Assembly: GCF_016031635.1 (NCBI RefSeq)
Contig: NZ_JACEGD010000001.1
Coordinates: 1-64,000, forward strand
Origin: Bradyrhizobium diversitatis
GTDB taxonomy: Bacteria; Pseudomonadota; Alphaproteobacteria; Rhizobiales; Xanthobacteraceae
DNA length: 64,000 nucleotides
Direction: 5' to 3'
Below, in pieces: positions 17,989 through 26,771 of this stretch. Made by a program: the position numbers and the translations under genes. The notes under the pieces were generated by a model. That model saw only the letters and a program-made list of their open reading frames with translations. It searched no databases and was not told the origin of the DNA. Position 1 is the first letter of the stretch. Each line of letters opens with the position of its first letter.

Positions 17989-18614
17989 CGCGTGTCTCCC
18001 AAATCTGGCAGTCTTCTTGCGGCGCTTATCACCATCGTTTGCAGGGCGATGACAATCGCGTGGTAAACGCTAACCGCAATTCCGCTTGTGGGATTTCGAC
18101 AAATCGCCGACTTGTATCTAAAAACCGTCAACCTTCGAATTGTGCATTGCGATCAGAGTGTTGGTTGCCTAATTTCGATACATTTTTTGCACATGCGATA
18201 TGCAGGCCAATGTTGATCCAACGGATCAAACACGATGTAACGGCCGGCGCTTTCATCGAGTGGCTCCCCCTGTCACTTGAAGGGATGTGCAGCAAAGCTT
18301 CGGTGTCGAGCACCGCAACTCTGCGGCCCTGTTTCGTACGACCGCCTTTTGCCGTGTGTGGCCGTGGTCTAACGTCGCTGACCACGCCGCCGGCGTGGCG
18401 CGAAACAATTGGTTCGGCAGGAACGACAGCCCACCCTCCATGACCAGAAAATGGCAAAGATCGGCCGGACGCAGATCTGGATCACGCGACCCGACAAGTC
18501 GCTGCAGCATAAAATGCTGATGAAGCTTCTGTGACACGCGTTGTTCAACCAGTAATGCTGAGAGGCTCGAGCGACTATTCATCCACGATCGCACTAGGGC
18601 GGCGGACGGTTGGA
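17989..18614. other. Non-coding or decayed region between lrp and the catabolic operon
   Basis: These roughly 630 bases separate the divergent lrp gene and the glyoxalase-fold gene. Short open frames exist on both strands, but none resembles a known protein or has a convincing start. An AT-richer patch with ACATTTTTTGCAC lies near 18180-18195 and may hold promoter elements. The region probably contains the promoters for both directions; no operator can be named. Confidence 0.4.
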
Positions 18615-18968
18615 TTGTCGAGCGTGAAACTGAAGCAAGTCTATCTGACGGCGAACGATCCTGGGAGCCTGGCCCGGTTCTACGAAGGCTTGGGTCTGAA
18701 GGTGCGCTTCGCTGATCCCGGCAAGTGGATCCAGTTCGTGAGCGATGCGGCTGCGTTCTGCGTCGCCGACCCGATGCAGTCCGCGTCGGAACAACTCAAG
18801 GACGCGGTTCTCGTCTTCGATGTCGACAACCTCGAGGCCGCCATGGAGCGTGCCGCAGCCTTGGGCGCGCAAGTCGGCGCGGTTCGGGACATGGCCAGTC
18901 ACGGCCGTGCGGTGAAGGTGCGGGATCCCGGTGGCAACGTCATCCAGTTCTATCAAGCAGCCGGATAG
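18615..18968 (+). CDS. VOC (glyoxalase/dioxygenase fold) family protein
   Basis: The protein begins near LKQVYLTANDPGSLARFYEGLGLKV and ends GRAVKVRDPGGNVIQFYQ, the two repeated strand-helix-strand units of the vicinal-oxygen-chelate fold in about 115 residues. The start is uncertain: TTG at 18615 or GTG at 18624 gives the family N-terminus, and the frame is open back to a GTG at 18531. It may be a lyase, an isomerase or a small dioxygenase. It opens the catabolic series that continues with a flavin reductase, but its reaction cannot be stated. Confidence 0.7.
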   Translation: MSSVKLKQVYLTANDPGSLARFYEGLGLKVRFADPGKWIQFVSDAAAFCVADPMQSASEQLKDAVLVFDVDNLEAAMERAAALGAQVGAVRDMASHGRAVKVRDPGGNVIQFYQAAG

Positions 18969-19037
18969 CTCAGGCGTTCACCGGTGCAGCGTTGCATGCC
19001 CGGACTCACAACCCGACAGAAAGGGCGCATCCATCCC

Positions 19038-19583
19038 ATGAATCCAAGAGTCGTAGCCATGTCGTCCGCAACACCTCCGCTGCCCGAACCGAGCCCACTC
19101 GATGCCGCAGCATTCCGCGCTGCGATGCGCAACGTCCCGGGCACCGTGTCGATCGTCACGACAGGCCGGGCGCCGAACCGCCATGGTCTGACACTGACAG
19201 CGGGCTGCTCGCTGTCGACTGCTCCGCCCAGCGTGCTGGTTTGCGTCAATAGATCTGCCGGTGCGCACGACACCATTCTCAGCAGTGGATCGTTCTGTTG
19301 GAATATTCTGGGTGTCGAACATCGCGATCTGGCGCTCAAGTTTTCCGGGCAGGACGGCAGCAAGGGCGATATCCGCTTCGGCGACGGATTGTGGTGTGAT
19401 CTCAAAACCGGAGCACCAAGTTTGGTCGGCGCGGTCTGCAGCTTCGATTGCTGCGTGGTGAATGCTTACAGCGACAGTAGTCACACCATCTTCACCGGAG
19501 AGGTGGTGGCTCAGGCGACGAGAGCCGGATGTGAGTCGCTCGTCTACATCGACGGATGCTTCGCCGCGCCAAAGGCAGTCTGA
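19038..19583 (+). CDS. Flavin reductase family protein (two-component monooxygenase reductase)
   Basis: This is an FMN-binding split-barrel reductase similar to HpaC. Residues FRAAMRNVPGTVSIVTTG and GLTLTAGCSLSTAPPSVLVCVNR are the typical flavin-reductase start, and the C-terminus IFTGEVVAQ...LVYIDGCF fits as well. It would supply reduced flavin to a separate monooxygenase, most likely the luciferase-like protein encoded about 5 kb downstream. ATG at 19038 was chosen; ATG at 19059 is possible. About 115 bases without a gene follow before the transporter genes. Confidence 0.85.
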   Translation: MNPRVVAMSSATPPLPEPSPLDAAAFRAAMRNVPGTVSIVTTGRAPNRHGLTLTAGCSLSTAPPSVLVCVNRSAGAHDTILSSGSFCWNILGVEHRDLALKFSGQDGSKGDIRFGDGLWCDLKTGAPSLVGAVCSFDCCVVNAYSDSSHTIFTGEVVAQATRAGCESLVYIDGCFAAPKAV

Positions 19584-19697
19584 AACACAGGACGACGTCC
19601 GACGCCGCTACGTTTCCGCTACAGCCAAGATGGAACCGATCAGCATGCAAGGAAGACGAAGACTTTACATCGCGCATCCATCAGCGGTCGGTCGCTG

Positions 19698-20567
19698 ATG
19701 CTGTCGCTCTGGCTCAATGTAATCGCCGGCGGGGTGCTCATCGGGCTGGTTTACGGGCTCGTCGCGCTCGGTCTCACGATCATCTTCGGCGTCATGCGCG
19801 TGGTCAATTTCGCTCATGGCGAGATGGTCGTGTTCGGGATCTACATCGGATACTGGACCGTTCGAATCTGGGACGTCCCGATCGCTTTAGCCGCCGCGAT
19901 CGCCGCGGTCGTCATGTTCGTGTTCGGCTATCTGCTGGAGACGCTCGTCGTGAAGCGGTTCGTCAATCGGCCGCATCACTATCAGTTCATCGTCTTCATC
20001 GGCCTCTCACTGTTTTTCAGCGGCGTATTGCTGATGTCGTTCGGTCCGGATCCGCGACCGACGGCGTCTCAGCTGTCCTTCCAGACCGTGACCGTGGGAC
20101 CGCTCACCTTGGATTGGGCCCGCATCCAGGCGGCCGCTACGGCCGGACTGCTAATCGCCGCACTGGGAGCCTATCTGAAGTACTCCGCATTCGGCCGATC
20201 GCTGCGGGGCGCCGCCAATAATCGACTGGGCGGACTGGTGGTCGGGCTGAATATCCCTCGGGTCTATGCGGTGACCTTCGGCATCGGAACGGCCTGCGCT
20301 GGCGTCGCCGGCGCATTGATCTCGCCGCTGTTCGATGCGCAGCCCTATCTCGCCGTCGACTTCACGCTGCTGGCCTTCGTGACGGTGATCGTCGGCGGTC
20401 TCGGCAGCTTCGGCGGCGCTCTTCTGGGTGGCCTGACGATCGGGGTCGCCGAAGCGATCGCGGCCTTGACGTTCACGCCGTCGATGAAAACAGCACTCCC
20501 TTACGCGCTCCTGATCATCATCCTGATTTTCCGTCCGAGGGGGTTTTTCGGTGCAAAGGACATCTGA
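19698..20567 (+). CDS. livH: Branched-chain amino acid type ABC transporter permease (LivH-like)
   Basis: This inner-membrane permease has about eight hydrophobic helices over 289 residues. The start GVLIGLVYGLVALGLTIIFG followed by VMRVVNFAHGE is the LivH signature, and the ending KTALPYALLIIILIFRPRG is equally typical. Members of this family take up branched-chain amino acids but also many aromatic and short-chain acids, so the substrate is open. The end overlaps the livM start by 17 bases. Confidence 0.93.
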   Translation: MLSLWLNVIAGGVLIGLVYGLVALGLTIIFGVMRVVNFAHGEMVVFGIYIGYWTVRIWDVPIALAAAIAAVVMFVFGYLLETLVVKRFVNRPHHYQFIVFIGLSLFFSGVLLMSFGPDPRPTASQLSFQTVTVGPLTLDWARIQAAATAGLLIAALGAYLKYSAFGRSLRGAANNRLGGLVVGLNIPRVYAVTFGIGTACAGVAGALISPLFDAQPYLAVDFTLLAFVTVIVGGLGSFGGALLGGLTIGVAEAIAALTFTPSMKTALPYALLIIILIFRPRGFFGAKDI

Positions 20568-21582
20568 TCAAGCCAGCGACACCAAGCGTTGGGGCGCCGG
20601 CGCTCTGGTCTTCGCCGCCCTGGCCGTGGTGGGTGGCATGTCCAACGCCTACGTCATCTCGCTTCTGACGATCGTCCTGTTGTTCACCTTCATGGGACAA
20701 TCGTGGAACCTGATGCTCGGGATCGGCGGGCAGCTCTCCATCGGTCACGCGCTGTTCGTTGGAATCGGTGCGTATGCGGTGGCGATCCTGAACATCAAAT
20801 ACGGCATCACCCCGTGGATCGGTCTGCTGCTGGGCGCGGTGATTGCGGGCTTCGTCGGCGCGGTGCTGGCGTGGCTGAGCTTCCGCTTCGAGGTTCGTGG
20901 CATCTATTTCGCACTGCTCACGATCGCAGCCGCCGAATTCGCCCGGATCATGTTCGGCGGGTGGGACTATGCCGGCGGCATGCAGGGCCTGTTCTATCAG
21001 GCGCCGAGCGGCGCGATGGACCTCGGGATGCTGCGCGGTGACGCGCGGTTCTACTACTTCGTCGCGCTCGCGCTTGCGGCCATCGGCGTCGCGGGAACGG
21101 AGCTGATCTCGCGGTCCTATTGGGGCTATGTCTGGCGGGCGATGCGGGATGACGACGAGGCCGCCCGCGCGCTGGGGGTGCGGACGTTTCGCCACAAGGT
21201 GCTGGTGGTCTCGATATCGGCCGCGACGGCCGCGGTCGGCGGCGGCGTGCTGGGCCTGGTGCAGGGCGCGATCTTTCCGGATTCGATCATGGGCATGGCG
21301 ATCTCGGTCGACGTGCTGATCGGCCCCGTGGTCGGCGGATTGGGCACGGCGTTCGGCCCCCTGGTCGGCTCGATGGCCGCAATCCCGCTGCATCACGCCA
21401 TGGGAGCTCTCGGCGATGCCCTGGGGCTTCCCGGACTGAACAGCGTCGCCTACGGGGCGGTGCTGATCCTGGTCGTGTGGTTTCTGCCCGACGGCATCTG
21501 GCCGTCGATGGTCCGGCTCTACGGGGCGGTCCAGCTGCCGGCGCGCGGCCGGATCCCACAACTGCGGAAGGTCGAGGAATGA
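20551..21582 (+). CDS. livM: Branched-chain amino acid type ABC transporter permease (LivM-like)
   Basis: This is the second permease subunit, 343 residues, with the LivM hallmarks QSWNLMLGIGGQLSIGHALFVGIGAY and the conserved cytoplasmic RAMRDDDEAARALGV segment. The GTG start at 20551 lies inside livH. The stop overlaps the ATG of the first ATPase gene, so the four transporter genes are clearly one operon. Confidence 0.93.
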   Translation: MQRTSDQASDTKRWGAGALVFAALAVVGGMSNAYVISLLTIVLLFTFMGQSWNLMLGIGGQLSIGHALFVGIGAYAVAILNIKYGITPWIGLLLGAVIAGFVGAVLAWLSFRFEVRGIYFALLTIAAAEFARIMFGGWDYAGGMQGLFYQAPSGAMDLGMLRGDARFYYFVALALAAIGVAGTELISRSYWGYVWRAMRDDDEAARALGVRTFRHKVLVVSISAATAAVGGGVLGLVQGAIFPDSIMGMAISVDVLIGPVVGGLGTAFGPLVGSMAAIPLHHAMGALGDALGLPGLNSVAYGAVLILVVWFLPDGIWPSMVRLYGAVQLPARGRIPQLRKVEE

Positions 21583-22304
21583 CCGCGCTGCTCGAAGTGA
21601 AGAACCTGACCAAGGCGTTCGTTGGATTGGTCGCGGTCAATGACGTCAGCTTCTCACTGCAGGCGGGCCGCATCACCGCCCTGATCGGACCGAACGGCGC
21701 CGGCAAGACCACTTGCTTCAATCTCGTCGCCGGGGCGCTGAGACCGACCGCCGGGCAGGTGCTGTTCGAGGGGCGTTCGCTCGAGCGCGAGCCGCCCGAA
21801 GCGGTGTGCCGCATGGGCATTGCGCGCACCTTCCAGATCGTCCGGCCGATGAAAGATATGTCGGTGCTCGAGAATGCCATGGTGGGCGCCTTCAGCTGGA
21901 CGACGAACGTCAGGGAGGCGCGGGACAAGGCGCATGAGTCGCTCGAAAATGTCGGGCTCGCCGGCAAGGCGAATGCCCGGACGGATCAGTTGACGTTGCC
22001 CGATCGCAAGATGCTGGAGATGGCGAAGGCGCTCTCGACCCGCCCCAAGCTGCTGCTGCTCGACGAAGTGATGGCGGGGCTGCGTCCGACCGAAGCGGCC
22101 CGCGTTGTCGGCGTGCTGCACAGGCTCGTCGAGGGCGGACTGACGATCCTGCTGGTCGAGCACGTGATGCGGATCGTGATGGAGGTGGCGTCGACCGTGG
22201 TGGTGCTTCACCACGGCGCCAAGATCGCCGAGGGCAAGCCGTCAGAGGTGGTGGCGGATCCCGCGGTGCTGGAAAGTTATCTGGGAGCCGGCTTCCATGC
22301 CTGA
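21579..22304 (+). CDS. livG: ABC transporter ATP-binding protein (LivG-like)
   Basis: This is an ATPase of a LIV-type transporter, 241 residues. Walker A GPNGAGKTT lies at about residue 36-44, Walker B is LLLLDEVMAGL, and the switch His is in LLVEHVM. The signature motif is altered to QLTLPDRKMLEMAKAL in place of the usual LSYGQ, which is a feature of some LivG proteins. The ATG at 21579 overlaps the livM stop. The frame is open upstream inside livM, but that part is not ABC sequence. Confidence 0.93.
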   Translation: MTALLEVKNLTKAFVGLVAVNDVSFSLQAGRITALIGPNGAGKTTCFNLVAGALRPTAGQVLFEGRSLEREPPEAVCRMGIARTFQIVRPMKDMSVLENAMVGAFSWTTNVREARDKAHESLENVGLAGKANARTDQLTLPDRKMLEMAKALSTRPKLLLLDEVMAGLRPTEAARVVGVLHRLVEGGLTILLVEHVMRIVMEVASTVVVLHHGAKIAEGKPSEVVADPAVLESYLGAGFHA

Positions 22305-23016
22305 CGACGCGCTTCTCGCCATCGACGACCTGTGCGTGGCCTATGACGGCTCCAATGCGCTGAACGGCGTGTCGCTCCGCATCGGCAAGGGTGAACTGAT
22401 CTGCGTGGTCGGCGCCAACGGCGCCGGCAAGACCTCTCTGATCCGATCAATCGCGGGGATCGTGCCGTCGTCGGGCGGTTCCGTCAGGATCAACGGAGTC
22501 GATATCTCCCGGCGACCGCCGTGGGACATCTGCGAAATGGGCATCGCTCAGGTCGCCGAGGGCCGCCAGATCTTCGGTGCGCTCTCTGTCGAGGACAATC
22601 TGCTGATCGGAGGCTCGCTGAAGCGGGCCAGGCACGACCGGGCAAACACGCTTGATTCCGTCTATCAGCTGTTCGGGCGACTTCGCGAGCGCCGCGACCA
22701 GCTCGCCGGCACGCTCTCCGGCGGCGAGCAACAGATGCTGGCGATCGGTCGGGCGATCATGTCGAGGCCAGAAATCGTGATGTTCGACGAGCCGTCGATC
22801 GGGCTTTCGCCGGCGCTGACCGACGTAATGTTCGGCGTCGTCAAATCCCTCAACGAGCAGGGCATCACGGTCCTTCTCGTCGAGCAGAATGTCGCCAAGT
22901 CGCTCGCGCTGAGCAGCCGCGGCTATGTGCTCGAGAACGGCTCCGTGGTGTTGCACGGATCGAGCCGCGATCTGCTCGAGAACCCCGATGTCCAGCGCGC
23001 CTATCTGGGATTGTGA
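22297..23016 (+). CDS. livF: ABC transporter ATP-binding protein (LivF-like)
   Basis: This is the second ATPase of the LIV-type transporter, 239 residues. It shows Walker A GANGAGKTS, signature LSGGEQQMLAIGRA, Walker B VMFDEPSIGLSP and switch His region VLLVEQNV. The EGRQIFGALSVEDNL segment is typical of LivF. It overlaps livG by eight bases. The cognate binding protein gene is further downstream in the same operon. Confidence 0.94.
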   Translation: MPDDALLAIDDLCVAYDGSNALNGVSLRIGKGELICVVGANGAGKTSLIRSIAGIVPSSGGSVRINGVDISRRPPWDICEMGIAQVAEGRQIFGALSVEDNLLIGGSLKRARHDRANTLDSVYQLFGRLRERRDQLAGTLSGGEQQMLAIGRAIMSRPEIVMFDEPSIGLSPALTDVMFGVVKSLNEQGITVLLVEQNVAKSLALSSRGYVLENGSVVLHGSSRDLLENPDVQRAYLGL

Positions 23017-23117
23017 GGTGCGCCGTCTCGGCGAGGCGTCGGGCGTTGCCGCTCTCGTCGCACCGCCGTTTGGTCCGCTCCCCGGCTGTTGCAGCCGCTC
23101 TCGCTTGGGTCTTACTT

Positions 23118-23882
23118 ATGAACACTGCCACTTCTCTCCTGATCGAGCGTGATCAAGACCTGGTCACGATCACGATGAACCGGCCGCCGGCCAATGCGCT
23201 GAATGCGCAGCTCATCGTCGAGTTGCTGGAGGCGATCCGGCGCTTTGCCGACGACGAGAATCCGCCCGGCATCGTGCTCACCGGAGGCGGCGACCGCTTC
23301 TTCAGCGCAGGCGGCGACATCAAGGAAGTCGTCGGGATCGATGTCGCGAGGCCGCGCATCCGGTTCTTCCACGAACTCCTCGTGGCGATGGAGAACTATC
23401 CGGCCCCGATCGTCTGCGCTGTCCGCGGCTATGCGGTCGGAGGCGCCCTGGAGTTTTTGCTGCACGCGGACTACGTCGTGGCCGATGCGGCGTGCAAGAT
23501 CGGGTTCCCGGAAATCAACCACGGCCTGCTGCCGGTGACCAAGGGCATGCGCCGGGCCGTTGAGAAGCTCGGCGTGCGGGCGGCACAAGAGCTGCTGTAT
23601 TGGGGCGAGCTCGTCGGCGCGGAGCGCGCCGTGGCGATCGGCGCCGTCAACGAGATCGTCGCGACCGAGGAGGTCGCGTCCCGTGCGCGAGACGTGTGCG
23701 GCGCGTTGCGGCAGAAAGACCGCAAGCTGTTCCACGCCATCAAACGATCGCTCAATCTCACCGCGCAAATGAGCGATCAGACGCTCGAAGAAATGACCGT
23801 GGCCGACCTCGACGCCTATGTCACAACCGAGAGTTCAATTAACGTGCGTGCGAGGTTCTTGTCAAAGAACAGCAAGGGTTGA
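23118..23882 (+). CDS. Enoyl-CoA hydratase/isomerase family protein
   Basis: This crotonase-fold enzyme has 254 residues. The oxyanion-hole region FSAGGDI and the two catalytic glutamates are in place (GGALEFLLHAD and FPEINHGLLPV), so hydration of an enoyl-CoA is plausible. The ATG at 23118 begins the family N-terminus (SLLIERDQDLVTITMNRPPANALN); a longer frame runs back to the livF stop. It lies between the transporter genes and a creatininase-family gene, within one catabolic operon. Confidence 0.88.
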   Translation: MNTATSLLIERDQDLVTITMNRPPANALNAQLIVELLEAIRRFADDENPPGIVLTGGGDRFFSAGGDIKEVVGIDVARPRIRFFHELLVAMENYPAPIVCAVRGYAVGGALEFLLHADYVVADAACKIGFPEINHGLLPVTKGMRRAVEKLGVRAAQELLYWGELVGAERAVAIGAVNEIVATEEVASRARDVCGALRQKDRKLFHAIKRSLNLTAQMSDQTLEEMTVADLDAYVTTESSINVRARFLSKNSKG

Positions 23883-23886
23883 ATCA

Positions 23887-24672
23887 ATGGCGCGCGGATA
23901 TCCCGATCAGATCTATCTGGAGCAGATGAGCCACGAGGAAGTCGCCGCGGCGCTGGCCGATGGGTGCACGACGGTGGTGATCCCGCTGGGGGCCGTCGAA
24001 CAGCATGGACCGCATTTGTCTTTGGGCATGGATGCGGATCATGCCGATGCTCTGGCCGAGCGGATCGCGCGGAGCCGCGGCAACACGCTGGTGGCGCCGA
24101 CCATCAGGGTCGGCTGCTCGTCTCACCATCTGCCATTCCCGGGTACGATCTCGCTACGGCCGGAGACGCTGGAAGCGATCTGTGTCGATTATTGCACAAG
24201 CCTGGCGCGGCACGGCTTCAAGCGCATCCTGATTCACTCGGGCCATATCGGCAATTTTCCGGTCCTGAAGGACATGCTCGGTCGCTTGCGCGAGGCCGTC
24301 CCCTCGGATGTTGCGATCCTGGCGTTCGTCGACTCGACGAAATGGATCGACACGTGGCGCGATGCGGTGCGCGAAGCCGGAGGAGACGTGTCGGCCGTCG
24401 GCGGCCACGCCGATATCGCCGAGACGTCGCTGATGATGGTCGTTCGGCCCGACAGCGTCAGACCGGACCGCTTCGAGGTGGGCCATCTTGGCGGCTTGTC
24501 GGAGGCTGATCTTGAGCTGATGTGGAAGAACGGCATCCGATCGGTTTCGCATAATGGCGTGATCGGAAGTCCGTTCGGCTCGAGCCACAACATCGGCGAA
24601 GCGTGCCTCACGGCGGTCGCCGAGTTGCTGATCAAGACCTTCGATAGCGAGGCCGGAGACGCCCGCCGTTGA
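23887..24672 (+). CDS. Creatininase-family amidohydrolase
   Basis: This metal-dependent hydrolase of the creatininase/FAPy-deformylase family has 261 residues. The metal ligands are visible in LGAVEQHGPHLSLGMDADHA (Glu, His, Asp), HSGHIGNF and GGHADIAETS. Family members open cyclic amides or remove formyl groups, so a C-N bond in the pathway substrate is possible. The ATG at 23887 is four bases after the hydratase stop. A gap of 168 bases follows. Confidence 0.88.
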   Translation: MARGYPDQIYLEQMSHEEVAAALADGCTTVVIPLGAVEQHGPHLSLGMDADHADALAERIARSRGNTLVAPTIRVGCSSHHLPFPGTISLRPETLEAICVDYCTSLARHGFKRILIHSGHIGNFPVLKDMLGRLREAVPSDVAILAFVDSTKWIDTWRDAVREAGGDVSAVGGHADIAETSLMMVVRPDSVRPDRFEVGHLGGLSEADLELMWKNGIRSVSHNGVIGSPFGSSHNIGEACLTAVAELLIKTFDSEAGDARR

Positions 24673-24777
24673 CGGTCAGCCCGTCCGCTGCACGGGCGAA
24701 GCCTTCCGCGGCGTCTGCCATGTTGCGAATACTGACAGCATAAAATTCGGAAAGCTTGACTACGCAAGGCGGCTTTC

Positions 24778-24794
24778 GGGCGAAAATATCGCCC
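24778..24794. other. Small hairpin between creatininase and luciferase-like genes
   Basis: GGGCGA and TCGCCC pair perfectly with an AAATA loop, without a following T-run. The hairpin lies 47 bases before the next start codon and might be an operator, an RNA processing or stability element, or part of a promoter region. A TTGACT that could serve as a -35 element starts at 24756. Confidence 0.3.
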
Positions 24795-24840
24795 CGCCTA
24801 TGAAACCCTGTGCCATCTCGAAAGCTAAAAGGATTGAGAC

Positions 24841-25974
24841 ATGGCACTTACGTTTGGGTTCTGGTCCGAACAGGAAACCCAGGTCGGCCACAGTTACTCG
24901 CGCAGGCTTCACGAACTGGTCGACGAAGTCCGTCTGGCCGAGAAGGTCGGCTTCGACTGTGTCGCGCTCTCCGAGCAGCACGTGGCGCTGGGCGGGATCT
25001 CGAGCTCGGCGCCCGAAGTGGTGTTCGGCTATCTGGCCGCGGTGACGTCGCGCGTCAAGCTGCGCGCCGCGGTGACGCTGATGCCGCAGCGCATCAATCA
25101 CGCCTTGCGCTCGGCCGAGCGGCTTGCGGTGACCGACATCCTGTCCAACGGCCGCATGGAATTCTACGGCGGCCGCGCCAACACCACCATCGCGATGCGG
25201 GCGTTCAACGTCGATCCGAACGAAACGCTGGCGCAGATGGAAGAAGGACTGGCGCTGCTGAAAACGGCGATGCGCCAGGACATCTTCACATTTGACGGCA
25301 AGTACTACCAGATCCCTCCGCGCCAGCTGGTTCCGAAGCCGCTGCAGAAGCCGCATCCGGTGATCGGGATCGCGGCGACCAGCGAGCGCAGTCACGTCTG
25401 GGCCGCCTCGCAGGGCTTCGCCGTGATGAGCAGCAACATCTATCAGGGCTGGGACGCTCAGCAGAAGCTGATCGACGCCTATAAAAAAAACTGGAAGCGC
25501 GACGAGGAGGGACCGCTGCAGCGTCCGCGTATCGGCATTCCGCTGTTCATCGGCATCGGGAAAACGGACGAGCAGGCCAAGGCGGATTATGCCGGCCCGC
25601 TGATGCACTATGCCAAGATCTCGACCGATGCCTATCCGCGTCTCGCGGCGATTGCCGACGACTACAAATACATGGGAGAGAGCGTGCCGTCGATGCAGCG
25701 TGCCGCCAACGACTGGGACTATCTGGTCAACGAGTCGGCCACGACGGTGTGCGGCAGCCCCGATACGGTCATTCGTCAGATCGAGAAGTTCGAGGCCATG
25801 GGGATCGACGAGGTGCTGCTGCACATGGACTCCGTCCCGCACGAAAAGATCATGGAGGCGATCGACATGGTCGGTCGCTACGTCATCCCGCATTTCAACG
25901 ACAGAAACAACGTCGTGCGGCCGACCGAGGAGATCCTCGGGCAGATCCGGCTGATGCGGACCCAGAACAAGTAA
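24841..25974 (+). CDS. LLM-class flavin-dependent monooxygenase (luciferase-like)
   Basis: This is a bacterial-luciferase-fold oxygenase of 377 residues. Family features include the start FGFWSEQETQ, VRLAEKVGFDCVALSEQH, the RLAVTDILSNGRMEFYGGR segment and the C-terminal GSPDTVIRQIEKFEAMGIDEVLLHMD. Such enzymes use reduced flavin from a separate reductase, probably the one encoded at 19038. The ATG at 24841 follows AAGGATTGAG, a good ribosome binding site. The substrate is unknown. Confidence 0.9.
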   Translation: MALTFGFWSEQETQVGHSYSRRLHELVDEVRLAEKVGFDCVALSEQHVALGGISSSAPEVVFGYLAAVTSRVKLRAAVTLMPQRINHALRSAERLAVTDILSNGRMEFYGGRANTTIAMRAFNVDPNETLAQMEEGLALLKTAMRQDIFTFDGKYYQIPPRQLVPKPLQKPHPVIGIAATSERSHVWAASQGFAVMSSNIYQGWDAQQKLIDAYKKNWKRDEEGPLQRPRIGIPLFIGIGKTDEQAKADYAGPLMHYAKISTDAYPRLAAIADDYKYMGESVPSMQRAANDWDYLVNESATTVCGSPDTVIRQIEKFEAMGIDEVLLHMDSVPHEKIMEAIDMVGRYVIPHFNDRNNVVRPTEEILGQIRLMRTQNK

Positions 25975-25990
25975 TGCAGCGGTGAAGTCA

Positions 25991-26770
25991 ATGTCGCAAT
26001 ACGGCTACAAGTACCTGATCGTCGAACAACGCGCCACCGGCGTCGCGATCGTCACGATGAACCGCCCGGAGATCCTCAACGCGATCAACTGGGAGATGCA
26101 CGAGGAGCTCGAAGACGTCTTCGTCAAGCTGGATCGCGACAGTTCTGTCAACGCGATCGTTCTCACCGGTGCAGGCCGCGGATTTTGCTCCGGAGGCGAT
26201 CAGAAGTCGCTGGATAAGGGAACGCTGCCGTCCCCGACGCGCAGCGGTCGCCACCTCATTCGCAACATGCTGGAAGTCGAAGTGCCGATCGTCGCGGCCG
26301 TCAACGGTGTCGCGGTCGGCCTGGGTGCCACGCTCGCGCTGTTCTGCGACGTGATCTATGCGAGCTCGACAGCTCGTTTCGCCGACACGCACGTCAATGC
26401 CGGCGTCGTCGCGGGCGATGGCGGCGCGGTGATCTGGCCGCTGCTGATGGGGCCGGTGCGCGCGAAGCACTATCTGATGACCGGTGAATTCATCTCCGCC
26501 GAGAAGGCGGCTGCTATCGGCATGATCAACGAGGTGGTCGCGGACGGCAACGTTCTCGATGCCGCGATCGAATACGCCGAACTGCTGGCAAGCGGGCCGA
26601 AGGAATCGATCGTCTGGACCAAGTACAGCGTCAACAAGATCATCAAGCAGTACGCCCATTTGCTGCTCGACACCTCTGCCGCGCTGGAGATGTTGACCTT
26701 CAAGTCGCCCGAGCGGGCCGAGGCGGTTGCCGCCTTCGCGGCCAAGCGCAAGCGTTTCGCGGAGCGCTGA
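25991..26770 (+). CDS. Enoyl-CoA hydratase/isomerase family protein lacking both usual catalytic glutamates
   Basis: This crotonase-fold protein has 259 residues (LIVEQRATGVAIVTMNRPEILNAIN, FCSGGDQ). At the two positions that usually carry the catalytic glutamates it reads GLGATLALFCD and DTHVNAGVVAGDGG, so neither Glu is present. It is therefore unlikely to be an ordinary hydratase and may act as an isomerase, hydrolase or C-C cleaving enzyme. The ATG at 25991 was chosen; GTG at 25982 is an alternative. It lies two bases before the acyl-CoA synthetase gene. Confidence 0.87.
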   Translation: MSQYGYKYLIVEQRATGVAIVTMNRPEILNAINWEMHEELEDVFVKLDRDSSVNAIVLTGAGRGFCSGGDQKSLDKGTLPSPTRSGRHLIRNMLEVEVPIVAAVNGVAVGLGATLALFCDVIYASSTARFADTHVNAGVVAGDGGAVIWPLLMGPVRAKHYLMTGEFISAEKAAAIGMINEVVADGNVLDAAIEYAELLASGPKESIVWTKYSVNKIIKQYAHLLLDTSAALEMLTFKSPERAEAVAAFAAKRKRFAER

Positions 26771-26771
26771 G

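Noticed and set aside
18287..18520. 77-codon frame in the gap before the glyoxalase-fold gene
   Set aside because: There is no family resemblance and no ribosome binding site. Other frames in the region are equally long, as expected by chance.
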